From assembly GCF_014648075.1 (NCBI RefSeq), contig NZ_BMQK01000012.1:163074-227073 (forward strand): DNA of 64,000 nucleotides, written 5' to 3'. Shown in pieces: positions 25,341 through 34,967 of the stretch; positions within the stretch are counted from its first letter, which is position 1; each line of letters begins with the position of its first letter. Under the pieces are notes generated by a model, which saw only the letters and a list, made by a program, of their open reading frames with translations, ran no database searches and was not told where the DNA came from. The position numbers were made by a program, and so were the translations under genes. This DNA is from Streptomyces ruber. GTDB lineage: Bacteria > Actinomycetota > Actinomycetes > Streptomycetales > Streptomycetaceae.

Positions 25341-27064
25341 CCGGCGCGGCCGGGCCGACAGAGGGCGCTTCCCGCTCCGGCATGCAGGGGAAGGACAGGG
25401 GGGTGCGGGGAGGCCTGCCTTCTTCCTCCCTGTCGGCGCTGCGTGGCCCTGCCGTGCGCAGGCTGCTCACCCTGCGGCAGGAACAGAGGTTGGCCACGCG
25501 GCATGTCCGACTGATGGCTCAGTCGTTGGAAGTGACCGAGCGCACGGTGTGGCGGTGGCTTGCCGCTGCCGAGCGTGACGAGGCCGCGGCCGCGGAGCCC
25601 GGGGCGCGGGCCCAGAGCAAAGACCGCTTCTCCGTCACCCCCGAAGTGCGCCGCCTGCTGGCCTTGTGGAAGGGGAACGTCGCGGCGGTGCATCGTGAGC
25701 TGGCCGCTCGCGCGGCCAGGGGCGAGGGGGATCCGCCTCCGTCGATTCCGACGCTGCACCGGGCGATCCGCCGTGATCTGACGCCGGGGGAGCGGGCCGG
25801 GCTTGCGAGTGGGGAGCGGGCGGCGCGCAAGCACGATGTGTTCCTGGCCCGGCCGCGCCCCTGGCGGAACCAGGTGTGGGAGACCGACCACGTCCAGGTG
25901 CCGGTGCTGGTCGACGTCGATGGCAAGGCCCGCAGGCCGTGGATCACCTGGTTCACCGACTGCGCCACCAACGCGATCACAGGTGTGGCGATCACCCCCG
26001 GGCATCCGTCGCGGGAGTCGGTGCTGGCCGCGCTGCGCTCCGCCGTGCTGCGCGATGACCCCTACGGCCCGTTCGGCGGCGTGCCCGAGAAAGTGCGGGT
26101 GGACCGCGGCAAGGACTTCCTGTCCCGGACGGTGACCGCCGCGTTCGATCTCCTGGACGTCACCGTGGAGGACCTGCCCGCCTACACCCCCCACCTCAAG
26201 GGCACCGTGGAGGGCCTCAACCGGGCGGTGGAGAGCATGTTCCTGGCCGCGCTGCCCGGCTACGCCCGCCAGCCGCGCCCCGGCAAACGCTCCTCCCGTC
26301 CGAAGGACGAAGTGCTGCTCGGCTTCGAGGACTTCACCACCCAGCTTCTGGCCTGGACGCTCTGGTGGAACACCGAGCACCGACCGGCGCCGTTGCGGGG
26401 CAAGACTCCGCTTCAGGCGTGGCAGGACGATCCCACCCCGCTGCGGGACGTGCCGGCCGCGGATCTGTGGACGTTCACCCTGGAGGACGCCGGCACCCGC
26501 ACGCTGACCACCCGCGGCATCCGCTTCAGGAAACGCGACTACGTGGGGCCGTGGATGACCGGCCAGGCCGGGATCCAGGTCCGTATCCGTTTCATGCCCC
26601 ACCACGACCACCGCATCGAGGTCTACCACGCCGCCACCGGCCGCTACCTCGGTCCCGCGGACCTGGCCGACCAGGCCACCGACGAACAGATCAGCGCCGT
26701 ACGAAGGGCGCGGTCCGCTCGCGCACGCCGCCTGAAGAAGGACCTGGAGGCCTCGCAGCGCGAGCGCTACGCCGCCGTGAACCAGCCCGAGGCACCTCAG
26801 CGGCTCGCCACGCTGACCACCGCGCAGGCCGAGGCCGAACTTGCCCAGACTGCCGACGCCGACCTCGCGCAGCTCGCGATGCCAGATCTCATCCCGCACG
26901 CCGCGCCGCCGACCGACTGGCGCACCCCGGCTTCCCTGGCCGCGCTGACCACTCCAGGCCCGCCCGTCCGGTATCCGTACGGCCGTGACGGCGCTTCCGC
27001 CCCGGACGGCCGTGACGGGCGGGCCGCACCTCCCACCACCGATGAAGACGGAGACGCCTCGTGA
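25337..27064 (+). CDS. Mu/TniA-type DDE transposase
   Basis: 575 residues, GTG overlapping the ATPase stop. HTH (VTERTVWRWLAAAER, about 67-80) and a second DNA-binding segment (SIPTLHRAIRRD, 136-147) precede an rve core with D184 in WETDHVQVPV, D256 in VRVDRGKDFLS and E292 in KGTVEGLNR, giving a D-35-E spacing. A Mu C-terminal beta-barrel-like domain follows (RGIRFRKRDYVGPWM, about 390-440), then a charged, Ala-rich tail that could contact the ATPases. Catalytic residues intact. The stop overlaps the next ATPase as GTGA. Confidence 0.9.
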   Translation: MTGAAGPTEGASRSGMQGKDRGVRGGLPSSSLSALRGPAVRRLLTLRQEQRLATRHVRLMAQSLEVTERTVWRWLAAAERDEAAAAEPGARAQSKDRFSVTPEVRRLLALWKGNVAAVHRELAARAARGEGDPPPSIPTLHRAIRRDLTPGERAGLASGERAARKHDVFLARPRPWRNQVWETDHVQVPVLVDVDGKARRPWITWFTDCATNAITGVAITPGHPSRESVLAALRSAVLRDDPYGPFGGVPEKVRVDRGKDFLSRTVTAAFDLLDVTVEDLPAYTPHLKGTVEGLNRAVESMFLAALPGYARQPRPGKRSSRPKDEVLLGFEDFTTQLLAWTLWWNTEHRPAPLRGKTPLQAWQDDPTPLRDVPAADLWTFTLEDAGTRTLTTRGIRFRKRDYVGPWMTGQAGIQVRIRFMPHHDHRIEVYHAATGRYLGPADLADQATDEQISAVRRARSARARRLKKDLEASQRERYAAVNQPEAPQRLATLTTAQAEAELAQTADADLAQLAMPDLIPHAAPPTDWRTPASLAALTTPGPPVRYPYGRDGASAPDGRDGRAAPPTTDEDGDAS

Positions 27065-27797
27065 CCGCGGCCACCTACCAGTACGTCGACCTGCCCGACG
27101 CCTCCGTGGTCACTACCCGCGCCCTGCTCACTGCCCGGGAGAACATCACCGACACGGTCGCCGCCCGCGCGATGATGTGCATCCACGGCGGCGCCGGCTT
27201 CGGCAAGACCCTCGCCGTCAACACCTGCCTGCGCGCACTCGAACCCGGCGAGGACGTCCAAAGATCGCCTTCCGGGCCCGGCCCACGGGCCGCGCGGTGC
27301 GCTACGAACTGTTCACCGCGCTCGACCTGGCCGGCGAGCCACCGCGCCATCCCAGCGAGTTCGACCGTCTGCTGAAGACGGCCCTGGCCGAACGCCCCCG
27401 TACCTTCCTGGTGGACGAAGCCCAGTGGCTAAACGGGGAGGCGTTCGAATACTTCCGCTACCTGTGGGACGAGCCCTCCACCCAGCTCGCGATCATTTTC
27501 GTTGGTGGCACGGGCTGCCACACCGTGCTGCGCCGCGAACCGATGCTGTCCTCCCTCATCTGGCAGCAGTTCACCCGACTCACACCCGACGAGGTCCTCG
27601 AGGTGATCCCGCTGTTCCACCCGGTCTGGGCTGATGCCGACCTCGAGGACATCGCCTTCGCCGACCAACACGCCGCGCACGGCAACTTCCGCGCCTGGGC
27701 CCAGCTGACTGCCCACACCCGTACCGCACTGGCCCGTACGGGACGTGCCCGCGTCGACCAGGATTTGCTGCGCTGGGCCTTCAGCCGCCTCGCCTGA
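27061..27797 (+). pseudogene. AAA+ transposition ATPase (TniB/TnsC-like), frameshifted
   Basis: Begins with a GTG overlapping the transposase stop: MTAATYQYVDLPDASVVTTR, Walker A HGGAGFGKT. Near 27258 the protein switches frame: LRALEPGEDV in one, then KIAFRARPTGRAVRYELF, FLVDEAQWLNGEAFEYFRYL (Walker B) and the lid region to the stop at 27797 in the other. One missing base explains the break. Corrected, it would be ~245 residues, a compact TniB-like ATPase distinct from the HTH-fused one upstream. Confidence 0.78.
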
Positions 27798-27808
27798 CCA
27801 CACCGCCC

Positions 27809-28159
27809 ATGCCTCCTATCCCGCCGCTGCCGTCCGTCACCGTGGTTCTCGACCGTCACGACGACGTGCTGCACTCGCACACCGCTCTGGCCGCCCACCA
27901 TCCGCCGTCCGGCCGGATCACCCTGCACCCCGGCCCGGGCACCACCAGCGAAACCGGCCTCGCCCACGACCTTCTCGTCGCCCTGGGCAAGCCGCCCTTG
28001 CTCCCGGGCCGCTTTCCCGGCGGTCGTCAGCCCGCCTGGGAAGTTGCCACGGCCTGGATGACCTCCCTGCCTGTGAACCGGCTGACCGTGCTGCGCGCCC
28101 ACCGCCTCACCGCCCGCCGCGCGATGCGCCTCCTGCAGCTACCGGCCCTCACCGGTTGA
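27809..28159 (+). pseudogene. Fourth gene of the transposition module, cut by IS3
   Basis: 116 codons from an ATG 12 bases after the ATPase stop. It reads SVTVVLDRHDDVLHSHTALA, then PAWEVATAWMTSLPVNRLTVL and RAHRLTARRAMRLLQL. The TGA that ends it belongs to the IS3 terminal repeat (GTTGAGGTT), so the original gene was longer and its 3' part is lost. It is not recognisably TniQ. It may be a family-specific accessory factor. Confidence 0.5.
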
Positions 28160-28225
28160 GGTTCCCCCGAGATGCGGGGAGAGGTGAACGCAGGACAGAT
28201 GGGGCTTACGAAAGGAGCTCTGACG

Positions 28226-28534
28226 ATGCCTGCCCCGAGGAAGTACCCACTGGAGTTGCGTGAGCGTGCGGTGCGGATGTACCGCGCTTCCGAGCCGAAG
28301 CCCGTGATCCGCCGCCTGGCCGAGGACCTCGGCGTGCACCACGAGGCCCTGCGTAACTGGATCCGCCAGGCCGAGGCCGATGCCGGCGAGCGAGGCGACA
28401 TGCTCACCACCGCCGAGCGTGAGGAGCTTGCCGCCCTTCGCAAGGAGAATGCCCAGCTCAAGCGCGCGAATGAAGTCCTGCGGACGGCCTCCGCTTTTTT
28501 CGCGGCCCAGCTCGACCCGACCCGGCCCAGGTGA
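28226..28534 (+). CDS. IS3-family transposase OrfA
   Basis: 102 residues; the ATG at 28226 follows AAAGGAG. HTH_Tnp_1: KYPLELRERAVRMYRAS, then RRLAEDLGVHHEALRNWIRQ. A leucine-zipper segment TAEREELAALRKENAQLKRA ends the protein. Intact and overlapping OrfB by 4 bases. Confidence 0.88.
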   Translation: MPAPRKYPLELRERAVRMYRASEPKPVIRRLAEDLGVHHEALRNWIRQAEADAGERGDMLTTAEREELAALRKENAQLKRANEVLRTASAFFAAQLDPTRPR

Positions 28535-29451
28535 CGGCGCTCGTTGACGAGCACCCGCACCTGGGGGTCGAGCCCGTACTCCGGGAACTGAACATCCCCT
28601 CCTCCACCTACTACCGGTGGCGCCAGGCCGAGACCAAGCCATGCGAACGGCGCCGCCGGGACGCCGAGCTGACCGGCAGGATCCGGCAGGTCCACGACGA
28701 GTCCGGCGGCATCTACGGCTCACCCCGCGTCCACGCCGTCCTCAAGCGTGAGGGCGTCCACGTCGGCCGCAAGCGCGTCGAGCGGCTCATGCGCCAGGCC
28801 GGCCTCGCCGGGATCAGCCCCCGCCGGGACAAGGGCTTCACTCGCCGTGACCCGGACGCCGATCTGGCCCCTGACCTGGTGCAACGCGACTTCACCGCGG
28901 ACGGGCCGAACCGGCTGTGGGTCACAGACCTGACCATGATCCCCACCGGGGAGGGGCCGCTGTGGCTGTCCGCGATCCGCGACGCGTTCTCCCGCCGGGT
29001 CGTAGCCTGGGAGACCTCCGCCCGCGCGGACGCCGACCTGGTCCTCACCTCGCTGGAGTATGCCCTGGCCAGCCGCGAGGTCGCCCCCGGCGAGCTCGTC
29101 CATCACGCCGACCACGGCTGTCAGTACACCTCCGTGAAGCTCACAACGCGCCTGGTCAGGGCCGGTATCCAGGCGTCCATGGGCTCGGTCGGCGACTCGT
29201 TCGACAATGCCCTGGCGGAGAACCTGTGGATGGTCATCAAGACCGAGTGCATCCGCGGCCGCGTCTTCGCCACCAGGGCCGAAGCGAACCTCGCGCTCTT
29301 CGCATACATCGACGGCTTCTACAACCCCCGCCGCATCCAGAAACGGCTCGGCTACCTCAGCCCGATCGAATACGAGGAGAAGCACTACGCCGAGCGGGCA
29401 GCGGCCGAACAAGTAAACCTGAAACCACGTCAACCCGCTCTGACCAGCTAG
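28531..29451 (+). CDS. IS3-family transposase OrfB (DDE integrase)
   Basis: 306 residues, GTG start. HTH_21 region GGIYGSPRVHAVLKREGVHV and integrase core with D in LWVTDLTMIPTG, D in HHADHGCQYTS and E in DNALAENLWMVIKTEC. The C-terminal IQKRLGYLSPIEYEEKHYAE is the usual IS3 end. All catalytic residues present, so the element looks functional. Production of the OrfAB fusion would need -1 frameshifting in the overlap. Confidence 0.92.
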   Translation: MTALVDEHPHLGVEPVLRELNIPSSTYYRWRQAETKPCERRRRDAELTGRIRQVHDESGGIYGSPRVHAVLKREGVHVGRKRVERLMRQAGLAGISPRRDKGFTRRDPDADLAPDLVQRDFTADGPNRLWVTDLTMIPTGEGPLWLSAIRDAFSRRVVAWETSARADADLVLTSLEYALASREVAPGELVHHADHGCQYTSVKLTTRLVRAGIQASMGSVGDSFDNALAENLWMVIKTECIRGRVFATRAEANLALFAYIDGFYNPRRIQKRLGYLSPIEYEEKHYAERAAAEQVNLKPRQPALTS

Positions 29452-29484
29452 TCAGCCACTCCCACACTGCGGGGGAACCTCAAC

Positions 29485-29642
29485 TGCTTGATCGATTCGA
29501 GGCTGTCGGTGTTGACAAGGGGCGGGGCATCGGGCAGCGCGGCGTCCTCCTGCTCCCAGGACGGCAGCGCCCTAAGAGATCATGTGACTCGTACAAGTAC
29601 TGGCGTCTGGTCAGCAGCCGGGCCAGACAGCTGAGGGAGAGG
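29485..29642. other. Short spacer between IS3 and the helicase remnant
   Basis: No gene or clear motif recognised; probably DNA downstream of the UvrD-like gene. Confidence 0.3.
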
Positions 29643-29792
29643 TCAGACAACGCGGATTGGCACCCGGCGCCCTGCCAGCAGGTGTGCCAGCGCGTCGGTC
29701 TCTTCCTCGGGCAGAGCGATGGCGGCCAGGCGGCGGGCGCGGGTGACGGCGACGTACCAGATCCGCAGCACCTCGTCGGTGGCCGGGTTTGA
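29643..29792 (-). pseudogene. UvrD/Rep-type helicase, C-terminal fragment
   Basis: The minus strand reads NPATDEVLRIWYVAVTRARR, LAAIALPEEETDALAHLLAG and a stop at 29643. WYVAVTRAR is the helicase motif VI of UvrD/PcrA/RecB-like SF1 enzymes (canonical LxYVAxTRA). The gene is cut at about 29793 by the left end of the IS5-type element, and the rest of the helicase is not found beyond it. Confidence 0.7.
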
Positions 29793-29797
29793 GTGGG

Positions 29798-30766
29798 TGT
29801 TTCATCCCGTTGTTTCATCCCGGAGCACGTGGTTTGCGCTGGTTTAGGTCCCTCGCCAGGTGGGGGTGGACTCGCCGGTGAGGCGGCGGGCCATCAGGTC
29901 GATCATCCGGAGCTGGATGAGGGCGGCGGAGCGGGCGGGCAGTGTCTCGTAGTCGCGGGCGAGCCGGCGGAACATCATGATCCATCCGAAGGTGCGCTCG
30001 ATGGTCCACCGGCGGGGCAGCGGGGCGAAGCCCCGGCTGCCCGGGGTGCGCTGGACGACTTCGAGGGCGATGCCGAGCCGGGCGGCGTGCTCGGTGCAGG
30101 TGGTGCGGAAGGCGCTGTCGGCCCAGAGCTTGTGCAGCCGGGGAGCGCGGGCGTGGGCGGTGTCGAGCAGGCGCAGGCCGATCGCGTTGTCGGAGGCGTC
30201 CGCGGCCAGCACAAGGAGGGCCAGCAGCAGGCCGGTGGTGTCGGTGATCGCGCCGCGCTTGCGGCCGACGATCCGCTTGCCGACGTCCGTGCCCTGCCCG
30301 CGCAGGGGCACGTTGGTGGAGGTCTTCACGCTCTGGGTGTCGATCGCGCCGGCGCTGGGCTGGCCGTTGCGTCCGGCGGCCTCGCGGACCAGGCGGTGCA
30401 GCAGGCCGTGCAGGCGGTCGATGACGCCGTCGGTCTGCCAGTGCGCGAAGTAGCCGTACACCGTCTGCCAGGGCGGGAAGTCGTGTGGCAGGTAGCGCAA
30501 TTGGGTGCCGGTGCGGTCCAGGTACAGCAGGGCGTTGAGAATCTCGCGCAGGTCATGCCGGGGAGGCGGGGAGATGTCCAGCGCGCCGCGGAGGCGCACG
30601 GCCCGCCAGTCCTCCAGGAACGGGCCGAGCAGCGCCCAACGCTCGTCCGAGAGGTCGGTGGGGTAGGGCGGTCGCTGTGCCATGGTGCAGGCGTACCGCG
30701 GCGGCCGGGCGGGGGCCAGGGCCATCAGGGCGGGCCAGCGGCCCCGGGACATCATGGGATGAGACA
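29798..30766 (-). mobile_element. IS5-type insertion sequence
   Basis: Imperfect inverted ends TGTTTCATCCCGTTGT (left) and, inverted, TGTCTCATCCCATGATGT (right) flank one intact transposase. About 969 bp. The left end interrupts the UvrD-like gene. Confidence 0.65.
29844..30683 (-). CDS. IS5-family transposase
   Basis: 279 residues from the ATG at 30683 (MAQRPPYPTDLSDERW), chosen because the IS5 domain starts there and the upstream extension is outside the element. N-terminal DUF4096-like region LLYLDRTGTQLRYLPHDFPP. Core with D in AIDTQSVKTSTNV, D in LWADSAFRTTC and E in PRRWTIERTFGWIMMF. The end is LIQLRMIDLMARRL. Intact. Confidence 0.88.
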   Translation of the reverse strand: MAQRPPYPTDLSDERWALLGPFLEDWRAVRLRGALDISPPPRHDLREILNALLYLDRTGTQLRYLPHDFPPWQTVYGYFAHWQTDGVIDRLHGLLHRLVREAAGRNGQPSAGAIDTQSVKTSTNVPLRGQGTDVGKRIVGRKRGAITDTTGLLLALLVLAADASDNAIGLRLLDTAHARAPRLHKLWADSAFRTTCTEHAARLGIALEVVQRTPGSRGFAPLPRRWTIERTFGWIMMFRRLARDYETLPARSAALIQLRMIDLMARRLTGESTPTWRGT

Positions 30767-30949
30767 GGCCAGTGGGCAGGAGACGGGCATTCAGGGCTGC
30801 CCGGGAGCCCCTTCGGGCGATTGTTGAACCGTACGGCCCAGCACTTCCGGAGATAACGGCGCGCGAATGCCTCATTCATTTTCATCAGTGGACTAAACAC
30901 CCACTTACTGCCATGGTCTGGGACCTGGCGAGCCGATGCGGTCGCAGCG

Positions 30950-31582
30950 CTAGATCCAGCGGCGCTCGCGCGCCAGGAGGGCTGCTTGGAAGCGGTTGCT
31001 CGCATCCAAGCGGCGCATGAGGGCCGCCACATGCTTGCGGTACGTGCGCAGCGCGATGCCCACCTCGCGTGCGCCTACTTCGTCCTTGTCCGCAGTGCAC
31101 AGCGATTGCAGAATCCTTCTTTCAAGCGCCGTCACCGAGCCCGCCTGCTCATCGGTGTCCTGCATGCCCTCGGGAATCAGGGGGTTGGCGCTGTGCCACA
31201 TACGTTCGAACAATGACACCAGTGCGGCGACGAGTCCGGGTTCGCGGGTCAGGATCGCGCCTTTCGCGGTGTGCGCGGGGTCCAAGGGTGTCAGGGCCGC
31301 GACATGGTCACAGATGATCAGGCGCTCGATCGGGTCACGTGCGATCCGGATGGAGGCACCTTTCTCCGTCAGTTCTCGCAGGTAGGCCATGGTGGGGGCG
31401 TCTTCGCGGGCGGCGTGGCCGACCACGGTGCGCATGCGCACTCCGCGGCGCAGTACCCGCTCGTCTATGGGACGGGCGTGGGCGATGCTCTCTCGGCTCA
31501 GTGTGCCTCGGGGGTTGGTGGTCAGGCTCTCGTTCCAGGTGAAGAAGGTCAGTTCGTCGATGGCTGCCCGCACTGCCTCCAT
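30950..31582 (-). pseudogene. LuxR-type regulator, N-terminally truncated
   Basis: 210 residues. The C-terminal ~60 (VTALERRILQSLCTADKDEV, then GIALRTYRKHVAALMRRLDA) form a LuxR-like HTH, and the upstream part (RGVRMRTVVGHAAREDAPTM, AILTREPGLVAALVSLFERM) matches the phospholipase-D-like/TrmB-type sensor region of streptomycete regulators of about 320 residues. The first ~110 residues are missing because the Tn3-family transposon begins at 31585. The MEAVR start is just the first in-frame codon left. Confidence 0.7.
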
Positions 31583-31584
31583 AC

Positions 31585-31630
31585 CCGGCCTCGGGGAACA
31601 TCGGTACAGCGGTTATCGGTGAGAACGATC
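31585..31630 (+). repeat. Left 46-bp terminal inverted repeat of the Tn3-family transposon
   Basis: Starts CCGGCCTCGGGGAACATCGG and ends GAGAACGATC. Its exact reverse complement lies at 38742-38787. Confidence 0.9.
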
Positions 31631-31718
31631 ATGGCCGTCTAGCACAGTGATCCACTTCGCCGCTGGGGTTCGGTGAAACGCCTCCGGGCCTGTTCCGGGG
31701 CTGACTACGGTCCGGCTC

Positions 31719-34700
31719 GTGCCGGTGGAATTTCTGAGTGATGAGCAGGCCGAGGCGTACGGGACGTTCGCCGAGGAGCCGACGAGGCCCGAGCTGCAGC
31801 GGTTCTTCTTCCTGGACGACGTGGACCGGGACCTGATCGCCCTGCGGCGGACGGAGCATCACCGGCTCGGGTTCGCGCTTCAAATGTGCACGGTGCGGTA
31901 CGTCGGCCTGTTCCTGGAGGACCCGCTCACGGTGCCGTGGCCGGTGGTCGAGCACCTGGCCGTGCAGCTCGGCATCAAGGACCCGTCCGTGGTCAAGCGG
32001 TACACGGAGCGACGCCAGACGCTGTACGACCACGCGTGGGAGATCCGGGACGCCTACGGCTACCACCCCTATGAGGACGCCGAATGGGGTCGTCGGTTCC
32101 GTACGTTCCTGCACGGGCGGGCGTGGACGCACGCCGAGGGCCCGAAGGCGTTGTTCGACCACGCGGTGGGCTGGCTGCGCCGTCACCGGGTCCTGCTGCC
32201 CGGGGTGTCCGTGCCGGCCCGGCAGGTGGCGGAGGCGCGGCAGGTCGCGGAGAAGCGCCTGCACGCCACGGTCGCGGGCGCCGCCCGCCGCGCGGACCCG
32301 GCGCTGCCCGGTGATCTGGTGGCGACGCTGAAGACGCCGGAGGGTTCCCGGTTCTCGGAGCTGGAGCGGCTGCGCCGGCCGCCGACGCGGACGACGGGCA
32401 CGGCGTTCGCCCGCGCGCTGGAGCGGGTGGACGAGATCGGCGCGTACCGGCTCGGTCGGCTGAGGCTGTCGCAGATCCCGCCGAACCGGATGGCGGCGCC
32501 GGCCCGGTACGCGCTGGGGTCGAAGGCGCCGTTGCTGGAACGGGCGGCGGAACCGAAGCGCACGGCGATGCTCACCGCGGTGATGCGGCACCTGGAGGCG
32601 AAGGCGATCGATGAGGCCCTGGACCTGTTCCAGGTCCTGATGGCCACCCGGCTGCTGAACACGGCGAAGCGGAAGACGGAGAAGGAGCGGCTGTCGACGC
32701 TGCCGCAGTTGGAGAAGGCGTCGCGGGTGCTGGCGCGGGCGGCGAAGGTGCTGTTCGAGGAGCTGGAACTGGTCGAGGAGCGGGAGGCGGACCTGGACGT
32801 GGCCGCGCTGTGGGCGGCGGTGGAGGAGGTCGCCCCGCGCGCCGCCGTGATGACCGCGGCGGCCACGGTGGTCTCGCTGGTGCCCGAGGACGAGAACTCG
32901 GCCGAGGTCGCCATGCGGGCCGCGCTCGCGAACCGGTACGCCACGGTGCGGCCGTTCCTCGCGTTGCTGGGCGAGTCGAAGGCGCTGGACGCGGCGAGCG
33001 CGGGCAAGCGGGTCCTGGCCGGGGTGCGCGGCCTTCCGGCGCTGGCCCGGCGGAAGGTGGGGGTCAAGCCGCTGCTGCCGCGCGAGGTGGACGACAAGCT
33101 GGTGCCGCCGGCGTGGCGCAGGGCGGTGTACGCCAACCCGGATCTGCCGCAGGGCGCGGTGGACCGGGACGCGTACGTGGTGTGCGTGCTGGAGCAGTTG
33201 CACCGGGCCCTGTACAACCGCGACGTCTTCGCCGCACCCTCGCACCGCTGGTCCAACCCGCGGGCCCGATTGCTGGACGGCCCGGACTGGGACGCGGTCG
33301 AGGAGGACGTCCTGGCGGCCCTGAGCCTGGACATGCCCGTCACCGAGCACCTGGCGGAGCTGGTGCGGGGCCTGGACGCCGCATGGAAGCAGCTCGCGAC
33401 GCGCCTTCAGGAGGCGGGGCCGACGGCGAAGGTCTCCATCGAGGTCCAGGACGACGGGCGGGTGAAGCTGAACGTCGACAAGCTCGGCGCGCTCGGCGAG
33501 CCGAAGTCCCTGACCTGGCTGCGAGGGCGGGTCGAGAAGATGCTCCCGAAGATCGACCTGCCGGACCTGCTGTTCGAGGTGAACGCCTGGACCGGGTTCC
33601 TCGACGCCTTCGTCCACCTCGGCGACGGCACCACCCGGATGAAGGACCTGCCCACCTCGGTGGTGGCGCTGCTGGTGTCCGAGGCGTGCAACATCGGCCT
33701 GGCCCCCGTGGTCAACCCCGGCTACGAGGCCCTGACCCGGGCCCGGCTCGTGCACGTCGACCAGTACTACCTGCGCGCCGACACCATCGCCATGGCGAAC
33801 GCAGCTCTCATCGCCGCCCAGGTCGGCATCCCGATCGTGCGTTACTGGGGCGAGGGGCTGCTCGCCTCCGTGGACGGGCTGCGCTTCCAGGTGCCGGTGC
33901 GCACCATCAGCGCCGCTCCGTCGCCGAAGTACTTCGGGTTCAAGCGGGGCATCACCTGGCTCAACGCCGTCAACGACCAGGTCGCCGGCATCGGGCAGAT
34001 GGTCGTGCCCGGCACCCCGCGCGACAACCTGCACATCCTGGACGCGCTGCGCTGCTGAACCTCGACGGCGGGGTCAAGCCGGAGATGGTGGCCACCGACA
34101 ACGCCTCGTACTCCGACATGGTGTTCGGCCTGTTCAAGATCCTCGGCTACAACTTCAGCCCTCGGTTCCGCGACCTGGACGACCAGCGGTTCTGGCGGGC
34201 CACCATGCCCGGTGTCGAAACCGGCGCGTACGGCGCGGTGGAGGACCTGGCCCGCAACCGCGTGAACCTGAACAAGGTGATCACGCACTGGCCGGACATG
34301 CTGAAGGTCGCCGGTTCCCTGGTCACCAACCAGGTCCGCGCCTACGACCTGCTGCGTATGTTCGGCCGCGACGGCCGCCCGACCCCGCTCGGGGCGGCGT
34401 TCGCGGAGTACGGGCGGATCGCGAAGACCGAGCACCTGCTGCGTGTGGTCGATCCGGTGGACGACACCTACCGCAGGCAGATGAACCGCCAGCTCACCGT
34501 GCAGGAGTCCCGCCACAAGCTGGCCCGCGACGTGTGCCACGGCAAGCGCGGCACCATCCACCAGGCGTACGGCGAGGGGATGGAGGACCAGCTCGGCGCG
34601 CTCGGCCTGGTCCTCAACGCCATCGTGCTCTGGACCACGAAGTACATCGACGCCGCTGTCGCCCGGCTCCGCGCCGAGGGCCGTGAGATCCGGGACGAGG

Positions 34701-34867
34701 ACATCGCGCGCCTGTCCCCGCTCAAGCACCGCAACCTGAACCTGCTCGGCCGCTATAGCTTCACCGCCAGCGTCCCGGCCGCCGGCGCCCTGCGCCCGCT
34801 GCGCGACCCGGATACGTCAGAGCTGGACGAGGACGACGTTGGCCGCGAGGACTGGCACGGGCGATGA
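31719..34867 (+). pseudogene. tnpA: Tn3-family transposase TnpA, broken by a 5-bp duplication
   Basis: The GTG start gives the DUF4158 N-terminus (VEFLSDEQAEAYGTFAE). The Tn3 DDE domain follows: VARYWG-like region IVRYWGEGLLASVDGLRF, then MVATDNASYSDMVFGLF, GRDGRPTPLGAAFAEYGRI and GLVLNAIVLWTTKYIDAA. Total ~1047 codons, normal for Tn3 TnpA. The first frame ends at 34058. The GCGCT at 34044-34048 is repeated at 34049-34053, and removing one copy restores LDALLNLDGG and the frame to 34867. The element would therefore need TnpA in trans. Confidence 0.88.
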
Positions 34868-34933
34868 GCTCTCGGCACGTCGCCGCGAACGACGACTCAC
34901 CCCTGACTCAGAAAAGTGCGCGGCGCGAATTTT

Positions 34934-34946
34934 TGCGTGCCACGCA
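34934..34946. promoter_or_regulatory. Candidate TetR operator
   Basis: TGCGTG-C-CACGCA, a perfect 6-bp inverted repeat in an AT-rich context (TTTT on both sides), 22 bases upstream of the TetR start. Position suggests autoregulation and shared control of the downstream monooxygenase. Confidence 0.5.
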
Positions 34947-34967
34947 TTTTCTGTTAGTGTGAACCGT

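Larger units (their letters stand above)
23878..28155 (+). mobile_element. Mu/Tn7-like transposition module, truncated on the right
   Basis: Four tightly coupled rightward genes: HTH-AAA+ fusion, DDE transposase, AAA+ ATPase and a truncated fourth gene, joined by GTGA overlaps. They are preceded by ~230 bases of repeat-rich DNA (GGGTGTTTGCGGG, GGGTGTTTCGGGG) typical of transposase-binding ends. The right end is not visible because an IS3 element replaces it at 28155. The boundaries are inferred from composition change, not from matched terminal repeats. Confidence 0.6.
28155..29484 (+). mobile_element. IS3-family insertion sequence, complete
   Basis: The ends share GTTGAGGTTCCCCCG as inverted repeats (28155 rightward; 29484 leftward). 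They enclose OrfA and OrfB with a GTGA overlap, the usual IS3 frameshift organisation. About 1.33 kb. No target duplication is evident, consistent with rearranged flanks. Confidence 0.75.

Noticed and set aside
24560..26899. A 779-codon minus-strand open frame opposite the transposase
   Set aside because: Antisense shadow of high-GC coding sequence; the plus strand carries the Walker, HTH and DDE motifs.
30553..31032. A 159-codon minus-strand ORF between the IS5 element and the LuxR gene
   Set aside because: It overlaps both neighbours in another frame and lacks any family signature.
31629..34034. An 801-codon minus-strand open frame opposite tnpA
   Set aside because: Antisense shadow with low-complexity Arg/His/Val composition; the plus strand is a clear Tn3 TnpA.
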